This document shows positions 25,904 through 35,806 of a DNA stretch of 64,000 nt, one piece after another. The stretch's first letter is position 1; each line of letters begins with the position of its first letter. The stretch lies in assembly GCF_024464595.1 (NCBI RefSeq), contig NZ_JANHAW010000002.1, positions 1,178,001 through 1,242,000 on the forward strand, given 5' to 3'. The notes under the pieces were generated by a model. That model did no database searches. It was given only the letters and a program-made list of their open reading frames with translations, and had not been told where the DNA came from. A program made the translations under genes and the position numbers. The stretch comes from Halobellus litoreus (GTDB lineage Archaea > Halobacteriota > Halobacteria > Halobacteriales > Haloferacaceae).

Positions 25904-26275
25904 TCAGACGGACGTTTCGACGGCGGGAGAGAGATATGCGTCGGCGACGGTGTCCATGATGGTTTCGACGGCCGGAGAGCCGTTCGTGAACACCACGTAT
26001 TCGGTGGCGCGGTGATATTCGACCACGTTCAGCTCGTACAACCGCGGCAGGTGCGTGTGGAGCAGTGAGATGTACACGCGGGTAACGGTCTCATCGGAGA
26101 CCTCGTCCGGGCATGATCCTTGCTCTGCAGCGGCGATCTCGGTCGCGAGATCGCGGATGGGCATCCGGCCCTCGGATTCCCGTAAACACAGAATCGCACG
26201 GAGACGCCGCTCGTGCCCCAGTAGTTCGAATGCGTTGCTGAGTGTATGCAGATCGGCCGCGTCTGTTGTCCTCAT
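25904..26275 (-). CDS. Haloarchaeal winged-helix regulator (DUF7344-like)
   Basis: 123 residues from ATG 26275; a longer frame upstream runs into AT-rich promoter DNA and is not coding-like. HTH helices are seen in LSNAFELLGHERRLRAILCL and VSDETVTRVYISLLHTHLPRLYELNVVEY, the winged-helix layout of DUF7344 proteins. These are very abundant, little-studied haloarchaeal DNA-binding proteins. A likely transcription regulator with unknown target. Confidence 0.8.
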   Translation of the reverse strand: MRTTDAADLHTLSNAFELLGHERRLRAILCLRESEGRMPIRDLATEIAAAEQGSCPDEVSDETVTRVYISLLHTHLPRLYELNVVEYHRATEYVVFTNGSPAVETIMDTVADAYLSPAVETSV

Positions 26276-26606
26276 TAGCCGGTGGTGCGACAAACAGATA
26301 GGGCGATGATAAGTGTTTTTGACAAAATAAAGAATAAATCGAGTACAAATAATAATGATGAAATGATCTGCGCTCAATTTATGCATTTTTGGACAGTGTT
26401 AACACTCCCTCACTGCGGCGAGCGACGCGGGACGGGCAGATGTGGTTCCGGGGACGCTGGACGCGCGAGGTGCACGAGTGCCGGACCGCCGATGCGCCAT
26501 CGGCGACCGTCCTCGCGGATCCGGGAGCGCACTGCCAAGAGGCCTCTCAGGGGTGCCGCCGTCGCCGAACCGGACGATTCTTTTCCCGACCGCGACACGC
26601 ACGGGT
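26276..26606. other. AT-rich intergenic region
   Basis: 331 bp between the divergent DUF7344 gene and hisE. Bases 26285-26400 are strikingly AT-rich (AATAAAG, AATAATAATGATGAAATGA) against about two-thirds GC around, and probably hold the regulator promoter on the minus strand. The rest is GC-rich with no convincing gene. Confidence 0.5.
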
Positions 26607-26909
26607 ATGGAACCCGATACGCCGCCGGAAGCGGTCCTCGACGAACTGTTCGCAACGATCGAGGACCGGAAGGAGACGCTTCCGGAAGAGTCGTACACGG
26701 CGTCGCTCTTCACCCACGAGAAGGGCGAAAACGCCGTCTTGGAGAAGCTCGGCGAGGAGACGACGGAGGCGATCCTGGCCGCGAAGGACGACGACGATGA
26801 AGAACTGCTGGCCGAGAGCGCGGACCTCGTGTATCACCTGCTCGTGCTGCTCGCGATGAAAGACGCGACGCTGGACGACCTCCGGATCGAACTCCGCGAG
26901 CGGTTCTGA
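26607..26909 (+). CDS. hisE: Phosphoribosyl-ATP pyrophosphatase
   Basis: 100 residues from ATG 26607. EKGENAVLEKLGEETTEAILAAKDDD and ESADLVYHLLVLL carry the EExxE and ExxD metal-binding motifs of the MazG-like HisE fold. It converts PR-ATP to PR-AMP in histidine synthesis. Not clustered with other his genes, as is usual in haloarchaea. Confidence 0.94.
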   Translation: MEPDTPPEAVLDELFATIEDRKETLPEESYTASLFTHEKGENAVLEKLGEETTEAILAAKDDDDEELLAESADLVYHLLVLLAMKDATLDDLRIELRERF

Positions 26910-27053
26910 AGCTGCCGGGTATCGCTCTCTCAGGAGCTTCACGGCTCCGGAGAGGAGGATCTGCCGCGGACTGACAGCCGGCAGTCCGATCGCCCGGCTG
27001 GTACGAGTCCGAACCCGGGCGAGTGAGCGTCCAACCGCGGTATATCGGCGGCG

Positions 27054-27707
27054 TTACCCCTGCAACAGGTTCATCACCTCGTCGACGACGTCGGGTTCGA
27101 CGGCGATGACGTATCGGCCGCCGGCCGCGAGAGTCGTGTCGGAGCGCGCGATCCGCTGTCCGTTCTCGTCGGAGACGACCAGCGTCCCCGCCGGGAAGCG
27201 GACCTCGGAGAGCTGCTTGCCGGCCGCCGGAGCGCCTTCGGCGACCCGAACGAGCATAATGTCGAGCGTCCCCGTCACGTCCGCCAGCGTCTGGACGTCG
27301 CTGCCGCTGATCTCGTTCGCGGCCACCCGCGCGCCGGCGCGCTCGGGGAACAGCACCGCGTCGACGAAGCGGGTGTACGACTCGCGGGCCTTGCGGTCGA
27401 TCCGGGCGACCGTTCGGATCTCCGGGGCCAGCTCCGAGGCGGCCAAACAGACCGCGAGGTTCAGCCCGCTCTCGCCCGTCAGCGCCGCGATCACGTCGGC
27501 TTTCCCGACATCGGCCTGTTCGATGATCGCCGGGTCGGTCGCGTCGCCGTGGATCACCGTCGCGACCCACTCGTCGGCGATGTCGGAGACCACGCGATCG
27601 TCGCGTTCGATGATCGTGACGTCGTGGCCGCGGTCTGCGAGCAGTTCTGCTGTCTGGAAGCCGACTCTACCGCCGCCGGCGATGATCACGTCGAGGGTTC
27701 CGGTCAT
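27054..27707 (-). CDS. TrkA-type NAD-binding (RCK) regulatory protein
   Basis: 217 residues. The Rossmann N-terminal domain has GGGRVGFQTAELLADRGHDV (GxGxxG) and an acidic end of the second strand (IIERDD). The C-terminal TrkA-C/RCK-C domain begins about residue 140. It follows the APC permease gene by 2 bp in one operon. It probably gates that permease (or a Trk channel) in response to NAD(H) or nucleotide binding. Confidence 0.88.
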   Translation of the reverse strand: MTGTLDVIIAGGGRVGFQTAELLADRGHDVTIIERDDRVVSDIADEWVATVIHGDATDPAIIEQADVGKADVIAALTGESGLNLAVCLAASELAPEIRTVARIDRKARESYTRFVDAVLFPERAGARVAANEISGSDVQTLADVTGTLDIMLVRVAEGAPAAGKQLSEVRFPAGTLVVSDENGQRIARSDTTLAAGGRYVIAVEPDVVDEVMNLLQG

Positions 27708-27709
27708 AG

Positions 27710-29158
27710 TCAGTCGTCTACCTCTGGGGTCATTTCGATGTCAGTTCCGTCGTCTCGCTGCGGCTCCGTTCGCACTCGGTTCAGCACCACGTAGGCCACG
27801 CCGCCGAGCAGTATCCACCCGACGCTGAGTCCCAGCGCCAGCGGGTCGGTCCGGATCAGATACTCGACGAGTACCACCGTCAGAATCAGGTTGAGCGCGA
27901 CGCCGATGAGCGGTGGGGCGGGATAGAACGGCATCTCGTAGGGGCGGTGCATGTCGGGACGCTCCCGCCGGAGTCTGATCACGGCGACGTTGACGATGAT
28001 GAACGACAGCAGGAAGAACAGACTCGACATATTTCCGGCGCTCTGGGTCGGCAGCGCGACGGATCCGAGCATCACCACCGCGCTCGCGAGGATCGCGACG
28101 AACGGCGTCCCGTACCGGTGGTGGAGCTGCCCGAAGGAGGGCAGGAGTTGCCCCTCGCGACCCATCGAGAACGCGACGCGCGAGGAGGCGATCACGACCG
28201 CGTTCAGCGCGGTCAGCGTCGAGAACACCGCGCCGAAGACGATGAGCGCGCCGCCGTTCCGAATGACCGGGAGGCCGGTCGGCATGAACGACGTCGCCGC
28301 CGCCGCGATGCCCGCCTCGCCGGCGTCGGCGAGCCCCTGCGCACCGAGCGTTCCCACCGCGACGGTCACGACCGCCAGGTAGACGATCACCGTCGCGACG
28401 AGGCTCAGGAAGATGGCCTTCGGAATGTTCTTTCTGGGGTTCTCGACCTCCTCGGTGACGGTCGTGATGAGGTCGTAGCCCTCGAAGGCGATGAAGGTCA
28501 GGCCCATCGCGGGGAGGATCGCCGCCGCGCCGCCGCCCGCGGGGAACAGCGGTTGGAACTCGGCGCCGGAGAACATCGGCGAGGCGAGCCCGAAGCCGAC
28601 GAAGATCACCAGGATGCTCACCTTGATGATCGTGAATATCGTCTCGGCGCTCCCGCTCGCGGCCGTCGACACGGCGTTGAGCGCGACCAGGCCGAGGACG
28701 GCGACGAACGCCAGGAGAAACGCCAGCGGCAGCGTCGCGTCGACGATCGGGAGGGCGATCGCCCCCACCTGATCGGGCGGAGCGACCACGCCGTAGACGT
28801 GCAGCAGTTCCAGGAAGTTCGGCGCGAAGCCCAGCGCGTACAACGCGCCGGCGATCATGTAGGCGAACCAGAGCATCCAGCCCATGATGAACGACGAGAG
28901 GTCGTCGAAGATCTCCCGCACGAAGGCGTAGCCGCCGCCGCTCTTCGGGATCGACGCAGCGAGCTCCGCGTAGGAGAGCCCCGTAAACGCGGTGACGACG
29001 CCGTTCAGGGCGAAGACGACGATCGCGGCCGGGCCCGCGATCTCCGCCGCCAGTCCCGTGAGCACGAAGATGCCGGCCCCGATCATCGCACCCATCCCGA
29101 TCATCGTCGCGTCGAGCAGGCCGAGTTCGGCGTTCGGGGAACGACTCTGGCTACTCAT
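27710..29158 (-). CDS. APC-family amino-acid permease
   Basis: 482 residues with 12 or so transmembrane helices. GMGAMIGAGIFVLTG in the first helix is the substrate-binding loop of the APC fold, and EGYDLITTVTEEVENPRKNIP matches the helix 6-7 region. It imports or exchanges amino acids or related cations. Its product is coupled with a TrkA-type protein encoded 2 bp downstream. The substrate is undetermined. Confidence 0.92.
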   Translation of the reverse strand: MSSQSRSPNAELGLLDATMIGMGAMIGAGIFVLTGLAAEIAGPAAIVVFALNGVVTAFTGLSYAELAASIPKSGGGYAFVREIFDDLSSFIMGWMLWFAYMIAGALYALGFAPNFLELLHVYGVVAPPDQVGAIALPIVDATLPLAFLLAFVAVLGLVALNAVSTAASGSAETIFTIIKVSILVIFVGFGLASPMFSGAEFQPLFPAGGGAAAILPAMGLTFIAFEGYDLITTVTEEVENPRKNIPKAIFLSLVATVIVYLAVVTVAVGTLGAQGLADAGEAGIAAAATSFMPTGLPVIRNGGALIVFGAVFSTLTALNAVVIASSRVAFSMGREGQLLPSFGQLHHRYGTPFVAILASAVVMLGSVALPTQSAGNMSSLFFLLSFIIVNVAVIRLRRERPDMHRPYEMPFYPAPPLIGVALNLILTVVLVEYLIRTDPLALGLSVGWILLGGVAYVVLNRVRTEPQRDDGTDIEMTPEVDD

Positions 29159-29407
29159 TTCGGTTCGCTCGTGGGTCTCGCGTGGATATCGTACATTCGT
29201 GGAACCGATCCGCGTTCGAAAATTCGGTCGCGCTACTTTACCATTGTGGCGTTCGTCCGTCCTCGGGAATCACGCCGGCGATTTATCCGATTGCGGTCTG
29301 CCCGGGGACGATCGGTGACCGAAGGCGAGCTACCCGGAACGAACGTCGGGACACTCTTGCAACGAACGTTGGGGGCCCGCTTACCGGAGCGCGACGCCGA
29401 GGCGCTC

Positions 29408-30076
29408 CTATCGGAACGAGACGCCGAGGTCCGCCAGGTCGTCGTTCTCGCGCGAGAGGTTGATCAGGAGCGGCGTCAGAGACTCGACCTCCGCGGCGTT
29501 CGCGAGCCCGCCGGCGTCGAGCGCCCGGAGACCGTCGACGTCCGCTATCAGACCGGCGACGACGTCTTTCGCGCGCCCGTCGTCGCCGACGAGCAGCGCG
29601 TCGATACCGAGGTCGGCGTCGAGGTCGGCGAGGCGACCCGCCGAGAGGGAGTGGAACGCGCCGACGACGGGAACGCCCTCGGGGGCGGCGTCGGCGACGA
29701 GCGCCGTGACGCTGCCCGCCGTCGGCGGATGGGCGTGGAACCCCGCCTCGTCGCGCTGCATCCCCGCGGCGGGCGTGACGACGACGTCGTCGGATGCGAG
29801 ACCGTCGGCGACGGATTCGACGGTATCGGCGACGTGGTACGGCGGGACCGCGAGGACGACGACGTCGGCGCGGGCGGCCGCCATTCCGTTCTCGAACCCG
29901 GTGATCTTGACGTCGCGGCCGCGTTCCGTGACGATATCGGCGTACTCGTCGGCCGCCGCGTGCGCGTCGTCGGGGTCGCGAGAGCCGATCACGACGTCGT
30001 GGTTCGTGTGAAACGCCCAGCGGAGCGCGAGTCCCTCGCCGAGGTCGCCGGTGCCGCCGAGCAGTGCGATGCGCAT
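29408..30076 (-). CDS. npdG: NADPH-dependent F420 reductase
   Basis: 222 residues. It begins MRIALLGGTGDLGEGLALRW, the GGTGxxG NADP fold of F420:NADP oxidoreductase. IGSRD follows at the end of beta-2 (Ser-Arg prefers NADP), and GAFHSLSA lies in the F420-binding part. It transfers hydride between F420H2 and NADP in the cytoplasm. Stands alone. Confidence 0.92.
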   Translation of the reverse strand: MRIALLGGTGDLGEGLALRWAFHTNHDVVIGSRDPDDAHAAADEYADIVTERGRDVKITGFENGMAAARADVVVLAVPPYHVADTVESVADGLASDDVVVTPAAGMQRDEAGFHAHPPTAGSVTALVADAAPEGVPVVGAFHSLSAGRLADLDADLGIDALLVGDDGRAKDVVAGLIADVDGLRALDAGGLANAAEVESLTPLLINLSRENDDLADLGVSFR

Positions 30077-30173
30077 AGGAACGCCTGCGGAAGCGAGCGG
30101 GTAAAGGATTGTGAGAAGTGATCGGGGAGTTGCGCGGGGGGCGGAGACAGCGGACGACCCGGAACGGCGGTCC

Positions 30174-30386
30174 CTACGTGGATTCCGAGACGGCCGGCGC
30201 GTACACGACGAGGAACCCCAGCAGGGGCGCGACGAGGAGCGTCCCGAAGAGGATGGCCGTCCGGAGCGGCGTCCCCGGCGGGAGCAGGCTCCACAGTCCG
30301 AGGCCGAGCGCGTCGACGACGAGCACCACGGCGACGAACCGGAGGAGGTTCGATTTCACGTCGCCGAGTGAGGAGTCCTCAGTCAT
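30174..30386 (-). CDS. Small two-helix membrane protein
   Basis: 70 residues with two hydrophobic helices (about 14-35 and 42-64) separated by a Pro-Gly turn. Similar small proteins occur in many haloarchaea, but no function is known. Lies upstream of npdG and downstream of another membrane-protein gene on the same strand. Confidence 0.65.
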   Translation of the reverse strand: MTEDSSLGDVKSNLLRFVAVVLVVDALGLGLWSLLPPGTPLRTAILFGTLLVAPLLGFLVVYAPAVSEST

Positions 30387-30429
30387 CGTCGGTCGGCCCC
30401 CTCGACACAGACTCGGTGCTCGGTTCCCC

Positions 30430-30813
30430 TCACGCCGCCGCCTCCCGGTTCCAGCGCCGCGGGTTCAGCCGCCGGGCCTTCGCCGCGGCGAGCCAACTGG
30501 CGGCGAAGACGAACAGGCTCGGGCCGGTGCCGTCGTAGCCGAGCGATCCGAGCGCGAGTCGCCCGACGAGGGCGACGGCGAAGAAGACGACGTACTGGAC
30601 GGTCTGATCGCCCGGTTCGGCGTCCCAGGAGGCCGCCCCCTTCGAGAGGCGCGCGGCGATCGGCGCCACGAGGGCGAACGTGACCACCCCGACGACGAGC
30701 GGGGCGAGGCCGGTCGGATCAGGGACGAGCACGAGTGCGACCACGAGCGCAACGAGGGCGGCGAAGACGCCGGCCCAGAACAGCCGTTCGATCCGGAGCG
30801 CGGTCGTCTCCAT
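30430..30813 (-). CDS. Hypothetical membrane protein (127 aa)
   Basis: 127 residues with four predicted membrane helices (about 12-30, 36-52, 72-90, 94-108) and a basic C-terminus (RRLNPRRWNRE). No family is recognised. It starts 6 bp after the stop of the HAD phosphatase gene, so it is probably translated from the same mRNA. Confidence 0.65.
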   Translation of the reverse strand: METTALRIERLFWAGVFAALVALVVALVLVPDPTGLAPLVVGVVTFALVAPIAARLSKGAASWDAEPGDQTVQYVVFFAVALVGRLALGSLGYDGTGPSLFVFAASWLAAAKARRLNPRRWNREAAA

Positions 30814-30819
30814 CCGCGG

Positions 30820-31689
30820 TCACCCCTCGAAGAGCAGCGCCGGGAGGTCGTTCACGGAGTCGACGACCGCGGCCGCGCCGACGGACTCGAACGCCGCCCG
30901 ACCCGACTCGCCGGTCAGTCCGCCGGTGAGAACGCCGATGCCGTGATACGTCCGGTCGGGGTCGGCCTCGGCGGCGTTGACGGCAGTCTTCACGTCGTCG
31001 AGGGTGTCGCCGGCGAAGGCGACGCTGTCGGCGTCGAACCGTTCCGCGAGCGTCGTCAGCGCGTTGGGATGCGGCTTGCCCTCCGCCCAGTCGTCCATCG
31101 TGAAGCGGTGCTCGTCCGGGAGGTCGAGACCGGCGCGTTCGAGCGCGATATCGGCCTCCGCGGCCGGTCGACCGGTGAGGACGCCCACCGCCGCGTTCGC
31201 TTCGAGCGCGTCGAGCGTCTCCGACTCGACCAGCACCGGTTCGTCGTGGATGTACCCGGCGGTCTCGAACGGCGGGTCGCCGCCTTCGAGGTCACGGTAC
31301 AGCTCAGCGCCGAGATACAGCGCCTGGAACGCGTCGCGGAGCCCCTCGCGGTCCCACTCGGCGCGGACCGCGGCGAGGGAGTCGCCGCCGAGGTGATCGG
31401 CCGCGACCGACTCGGCGGCGTCCAGGCCGCCGCCCGCCGCCGCGATCCGCTCGGCGAACGTCGCGAGATCGATCGGGTCGCGCTCGTCCACGAGGACGTA
31501 CAGCGCGGCCGCGTCCGTCACGTCCCAGTCGTTGTTGAACCCGCCGGCGTCCTTGAACAGCTGGACGTCGTCGCGGTCGATCGTCCGCCCGTACAGTCGC
31601 TCGACGGACTCCACGATCGCGCGCCGGTAGGAGTCGGCGACGTCGAGGAGGACGCCGTCGATGTCGAGGACGACCGCGTCTGCGTGCAT
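30820..31689 (-). CDS. HAD-superfamily hydrolase (TIGR01548-like)
   Basis: 289 residues. Motif I is [17 protein letters not shown] (Asp nucleophile within DxDGV), motif II lies in GVLTGRP, and motif III/IV lies in [14 protein letters not shown]. The cap region between residues 20 and 160 is long. It resembles the TIGR01548 haloarchaeal/cyanobacterial HAD family, probably a phosphatase for a small metabolite. First gene of a short minus-strand operon with the 127-aa membrane protein. Confidence 0.85.
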   Translation of the reverse strand: MHADAVVLDIDGVLLDVADSYRRAIVESVERLYGRTIDRDDVQLFKDAGGFNNDWDVTDAAALYVLVDERDPIDLATFAERIAAAGGGLDAAESVAADHLGGDSLAAVRAEWDREGLRDAFQALYLGAELYRDLEGGDPPFETAGYIHDEPVLVESETLDALEANAAVGVLTGRPAAEADIALERAGLDLPDEHRFTMDDWAEGKPHPNALTTLAERFDADSVAFAGDTLDDVKTAVNAAEADPDRTYHGIGVLTGGLTGESGRAAFESVGAAAVVDSVNDLPALLFEG

Positions 31690-31810
31690 ACCGGGAGTCG
31701 GCCGGCCGGTGGCCTTAGCGTTGTCCCTTCCGCGCGGTCGGCAGCCGTAGCGTCGCCCCCTCGACGCGGCTTTCCTCCACCGGACGACGCCACCGTCCGA
31801 GTTAGGAGCT

Positions 31811-31817
31811 ATTTTAC
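31811..31817 (+). promoter_or_regulatory. TATA-like box of leuS
   Basis: ATTTTAC centred about 27 nt before ATG 31841, fitting a leaderless transcript and supporting the chosen start. Confidence 0.5.
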
Positions 31818-31840
31818 CGTCCCGTTCAGTGAGGGTAGGT

Positions 31841-34753
31841 ATGGACTACGACCCGCAGGAACTCGAAGCGCGCTGGCGCGAGCGGTGGGCCGAGGAGGGT
31901 CGCTACGAGGCCGATCCGGCCGAGGCCGAGGCGGCTGCCGCGGCCGACGCTGACCCCTCCGACGACGCCGACAGCGACGACCCCACGTTCATCACGGTCC
32001 CCTATCCGTACCCCAGCGGCGGGATGCACATCGGTCACGCCCGGACGTACACCGTTCCCGACGTCTACGCCCGCTACCGACGGCAGCAGGGCGACAACGT
32101 GCTCTTTCCGATCGCCTGGCACGTCACCGGTACGCCGATCATCGGCGCGGTCGAGCGGCTGAAGAAGGGCGAGGAGGACCAGCTCTCGGTCCTGCGCGAC
32201 ACCTACAACGTCGCCGAGGACACGCTCGAAGACCTGGAGACGCCGATGGGCTACGCCCGCCACTTCATCGAGGAGCACTACAAACGGGGGATGAAGAATC
32301 TCGGGCTCTCGATCGACTGGCGGCGGGAGTTCACCACCAACGACGACCGCTACTCGAAGTTCATCACCTGGCAGTACGAGACGCTTCGCGACCGGGGGCT
32401 CCTGGAGAAGGGCCTGCACCCCGTGAAGTACTGTACCAACGAGGAACAGCCGGTCACGACGCACGACCTGCTCGAAGGCGAGGAGGCGGAGTTCCAGGAG
32501 TACACCCTGATCCGCTTCGGCCACGGCGACACGGTCGTGCCGATGGCGACGCTCCGGCCCGAGACCGTCAGAGGGGTCACGAACGCGTACATCGACCCCG
32601 ACGCCGACTACGTCGTCGCCGACGTCGACGGAGAGGAGTGGTTCGTCTCCGCCGCGGCGGTCGAGAAGCTCCAGCTACAGGGTCACGAGGTCGTCCCCGA
32701 GCGCACCGTCTCGGGCGAGCACCTCGTCGGCGAGCGCGTCACGAACCCGATCACCGGCGACGAGGTCCTCGTGCTCCCGGCGGACTTCGTCGACGCCGAC
32801 AACGCCACCGGGGTCGTGATGTCGGTGCCGGCGCACTCGCCGGACGACTACGTCGCCCTCGAGGAGGCGAAGGCCGACGACGAGCGGATGGCCGAGTACG
32901 GCATCGACCCCGCCGAGGTCGAGGCGATCGAACCGATCCCGATCCTCTCGATCGAGGGCTACGGCGAGATCCCCGCGAAGACGGCGGTTGAGGAGGCCGG
33001 GATCGAATCCAGCACCGACCCCGCGCTCGAAGCAGCGACCAAGGAACTGTACAACAGCGAGTTCCACCGAGGCCGACTGAACGACGAGTACGGCGAGTTC
33101 GCCGGCGAGGTCGTCGAGGACGTCCGGGGGCGATTCAGAGACGCCTACCGCGACGAGGGCGCGTTCGGGACGATGCGGGAGTTCTCCGAGGAGGTCGTCT
33201 GCCGCTGCGGCGGCGACGTCGTCGTCGCCGAACAGGACACGTGGTTCCTCCGGTACAACGACGAGGCGTGGAAGCGGAAGGCCCACGACGTCGTCTCTCG
33301 GATGGAGGCGATCCCGGAGAACACCCGCGGCGAGTACGACCACACGATCGACTGGCTGAACGAGTGGCCCTGCATCCGGAACTACGGACTGGGAACCAGG
33401 CTCCCGTGGGACGACGAGTTCGTCATCGAGCCCCTGTCGGACTCGACGATCTATATGGCGTACTACACGATCGCCCACCGGCTCGACGAGATCCCCCCCG
33501 AGGACCTCGACCGGGCGTTCTTCGACGCGCTCTTCTACGGACCGGAGGCCGTCGACGACCCCGACGAGCGCGCGCTGGAACTCCGTTCGGAGTGGCTCTA
33601 CTGGTATCCGGTCACGTACCGGTTCTCCGCGAACGACCTCATCTCGAACCACCTGACGTTCTATCTCTTCCACCACGCGGAGCTGTTCGACTCCTCGCAG
33701 TGGCCCGAGGGAATCGTCATTATGGGGATGGGCCTGCTCGAGGGCGAGAAGATGTCCTCCTCGAAGGGCCACGTCGTCCTCCCGGGCAAGGCCATCGAGG
33801 AGTACGGTGCCGACACGGTGCGCTTCTTCCTCCTGAACTCCGCGGAGCCGTGGCAGGACTACGACTGGCGCGCCGACCAGGTCGCCTCGGTGAAAAATCA
33901 GCTGGAACGCTTCTGGAACCGGGCGCAGGACGTCATCGACGATCCGGGTCCCGACAAACGTCCCGAACTCGCGACGGCGGACCGGTGGCTGCTCTCGCGC
34001 CTCCAGCGAACCGTCGAGACGGTCACCGAGGCGATGGAAGGCTCGGAGACGAGAACCGCGAGTCAGGCCGCCTTCTACGACTTCGAGGAGGACCTGCGGT
34101 GGTACCGCCGCCGGACGGATCTCTCGCGTCCCGCCGCGCGGTGGACGCTGCGCGAGGCCTTAGAGACCCGTCTGCGCCTGCTCGCGCCGTTCGTCCCGTT
34201 CCTCGCGAACGACCTCCACGAGCAGTTGACGGGCACGCCCGCGGAGGACGCCCCGTGGCCGGCTGTCGACGACAGCCTCCTCGACCGCGGGATCGAGGCC
34301 GCCGAGACGCAGGTCGAACGCCTCGTCGAGGACGTCCAGGGGATTCGGCAGTCGCTGCAGAACGCCGAGGAGGACGTTCCCGAGGCCGATCCCGACCGTA
34401 TTCGGGTCACCGTCGCCGCCGACTGGAAGCACGACGTGTTCGCGACGGTCGCAGAGCTGGGTGCGGACCAGGGCGCGGTGATGGGCGAAGTGATGCAGGA
34501 TCCCGACCTCCGCGAGCGCGGCAACGCCGTCAACGACCTCGTGGGCGAACTGATCGAGTTCGCCCGGGGGCGGGAGGACGCGGAGCTCGCGACGCTCGCC
34601 GAGATCGACGAGGCCGACGCCTACGAGCGCGCCGCGGCGTTCCTCGGCGAGGAGTTCGACGCGGAGATCGTCGTCCAGCGAGAGGGCGAGGACGTCGAGG
34701 CGCGCAAGCAGGCCGTGCCGTTCCGGCCGGCGATCGAACTCGAAGCCGAGTGA
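31841..34753 (+). CDS. leuS: Leucyl-tRNA synthetase
   Basis: 970 residues from ATG 31841 (an in-frame ATG 12 bp upstream is less likely). Class I signature HIGH at 63-66 within [14 protein letters not shown], and KMSSS at 637-641. The CP1 editing domain lies between about 200 and 440 ([15 protein letters not shown]). The C-terminal domain is of archaeal type. It charges tRNA-Leu and edits mis-activated norvaline or isoleucine. An acidic insert follows residue 25. Confidence 0.98.
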   Translation: MDYDPQELEARWRERWAEEGRYEADPAEAEAAAAADADPSDDADSDDPTFITVPYPYPSGGMHIGHARTYTVPDVYARYRRQQGDNVLFPIAWHVTGTPIIGAVERLKKGEEDQLSVLRDTYNVAEDTLEDLETPMGYARHFIEEHYKRGMKNLGLSIDWRREFTTNDDRYSKFITWQYETLRDRGLLEKGLHPVKYCTNEEQPVTTHDLLEGEEAEFQEYTLIRFGHGDTVVPMATLRPETVRGVTNAYIDPDADYVVADVDGEEWFVSAAAVEKLQLQGHEVVPERTVSGEHLVGERVTNPITGDEVLVLPADFVDADNATGVVMSVPAHSPDDYVALEEAKADDERMAEYGIDPAEVEAIEPIPILSIEGYGEIPAKTAVEEAGIESSTDPALEAATKELYNSEFHRGRLNDEYGEFAGEVVEDVRGRFRDAYRDEGAFGTMREFSEEVVCRCGGDVVVAEQDTWFLRYNDEAWKRKAHDVVSRMEAIPENTRGEYDHTIDWLNEWPCIRNYGLGTRLPWDDEFVIEPLSDSTIYMAYYTIAHRLDEIPPEDLDRAFFDALFYGPEAVDDPDERALELRSEWLYWYPVTYRFSANDLISNHLTFYLFHHAELFDSSQWPEGIVIMGMGLLEGEKMSSSKGHVVLPGKAIEEYGADTVRFFLLNSAEPWQDYDWRADQVASVKNQLERFWNRAQDVIDDPGPDKRPELATADRWLLSRLQRTVETVTEAMEGSETRTASQAAFYDFEEDLRWYRRRTDLSRPAARWTLREALETRLRLLAPFVPFLANDLHEQLTGTPAEDAPWPAVDDSLLDRGIEAAETQVERLVEDVQGIRQSLQNAEEDVPEADPDRIRVTVAADWKHDVFATVAELGADQGAVMGEVMQDPDLRERGNAVNDLVGELIEFARGREDAELATLAEIDEADAYERAAAFLGEEFDAEIVVQREGEDVEARKQAVPFRPAIELEAE

Positions 34754-34801
34754 GGATCGATCGCCGGTCCCGTTCGGCGCCGGTTTGGGCCGGGGGCCCG
34801 A

Positions 34802-35215
34802 TCACAGCGAGATGTGCGACGTCGATCCGTGACCGTCGTCGTCGATACCGCCGGCGTGTAGAAACGAGTAGTTGTCGTCGGTGAGGAACACCGAGCCCGA
34901 CTCGACTTCGATCTCGACGTCGGGGAGTTCGGTCCCGGCGGCTGGCCCGTTGTCGCACGCGCCGCTGCAGACGTCGAACATCGAGCCGTGTCGCGGGCAG
35001 ACGATCTCGCCGTCGCGGACCGCCGCGCCGTCGCCCCGGTCGAAGCGCTGGCGCTCGTGCGTGCAGGTGTTGGGCCACGCTTCGACTCCCGGTTCCTCGT
35101 CGCATCGCACCAGAACGATCTCGGTCTCGGTGGTGAACGCGTCCGCCGCCGTGAACAGGTACGACCCCGATTCGGGGACCTCGTCGACGTCGGCGACCTT
35201 CGTGCCATCGGCCAT
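34802..35215 (-). CDS. Rieske-type [2Fe-2S] ferredoxin
   Basis: 137 residues. Cluster ligands C51-x-H53 (CTHE) and C73-x2-H76 (CPRHGSMF) form the two Rieske loops. No signal peptide or membrane anchor is present, so it is a soluble Rieske ferredoxin that would feed electrons to an oxygenase or act in a redox complex. It is convergent with leuS. No oxygenase gene is adjacent. Confidence 0.88.
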   Translation of the reverse strand: MADGTKVADVDEVPESGSYLFTAADAFTTETEIVLVRCDEEPGVEAWPNTCTHERQRFDRGDGAAVRDGEIVCPRHGSMFDVCSGACDNGPAAGTELPDVEIEVESGSVFLTDDNYSFLHAGGIDDDGHGSTSHISL

Positions 35216-35360
35216 CGGATCGGGGTAGCGGGGACCGGCGCAAAAGCGTGACGTTCGAGGCGGTTACGCTCTTGTAACCCGCTATCACTGCGATATTCGC
35301 CCGGTAGCGCCGTCGCGACTCGCGAAGGTTTATGACCGTTCGACCGCTCGATACGTACTG

Positions 35361-35654
35361 ATGGCAGAGGCAGAACAGGAGAGTCTCGACGACCTCCCGC
35401 CGAGCGCGAAACTGGTCTTCAAAGTGCTCGAGTACAACGGACCGCTGACACAGAAAGGAATCGTCCAGGAGTCGATGCTGTCGGCTCGGACGGTCCGATA
35501 CGCGCTCGAACGGCTCGAAGGAATCGACGTCGTCGACGAGGACGTCTACTTCGCGGACGCGCGGCAGAACCTCTATCAACTCACCGACGACGCGCCGGAG
35601 ACGCACCCCGCCGAGGGCGACGCCGACGAGGCCGAAGCCTGTTGCGCGGAGTAG
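35361..35654 (+). CDS. MarR/ArsR-like winged-helix regulator
   Basis: 97 residues. SAKLVFKVLEYNGPLTQKGIVQESMLSARTVRYALERL is a typical winged-helix DNA-binding segment (about 14-52), followed by the wing (DVYFADARQNLYQL). The C-terminus ends with a Cys pair (ACCAE), which could be redox-sensitive or bind metal. A TATA-like TTTATGA lies about 30 nt upstream. Located just upstream of ubaA; target unknown. Confidence 0.8.
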   Translation: MAEAEQESLDDLPPSAKLVFKVLEYNGPLTQKGIVQESMLSARTVRYALERLEGIDVVDEDVYFADARQNLYQLTDDAPETHPAEGDADEAEACCAE

Positions 35655-35806
35655 CGTTCCGAGGGAGGTCGCACGTCCGATAGGGGATCGCGCGCCCGGC
35701 GGAGGGGTCACTCGGTCGCGGCAGTTCTCGAAGCGACCCGGGACCGACGGGACCGCTCGCCGCCCGTTCCACGAGAAGTTATCCCGCTCGCTCACCGAGT
35801 ACGACT

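Noticed and set aside
26282-26800. Plus-strand frames over the AT-rich promoter region
   Set aside because: They run through promoter DNA into a wrong frame of hisE.
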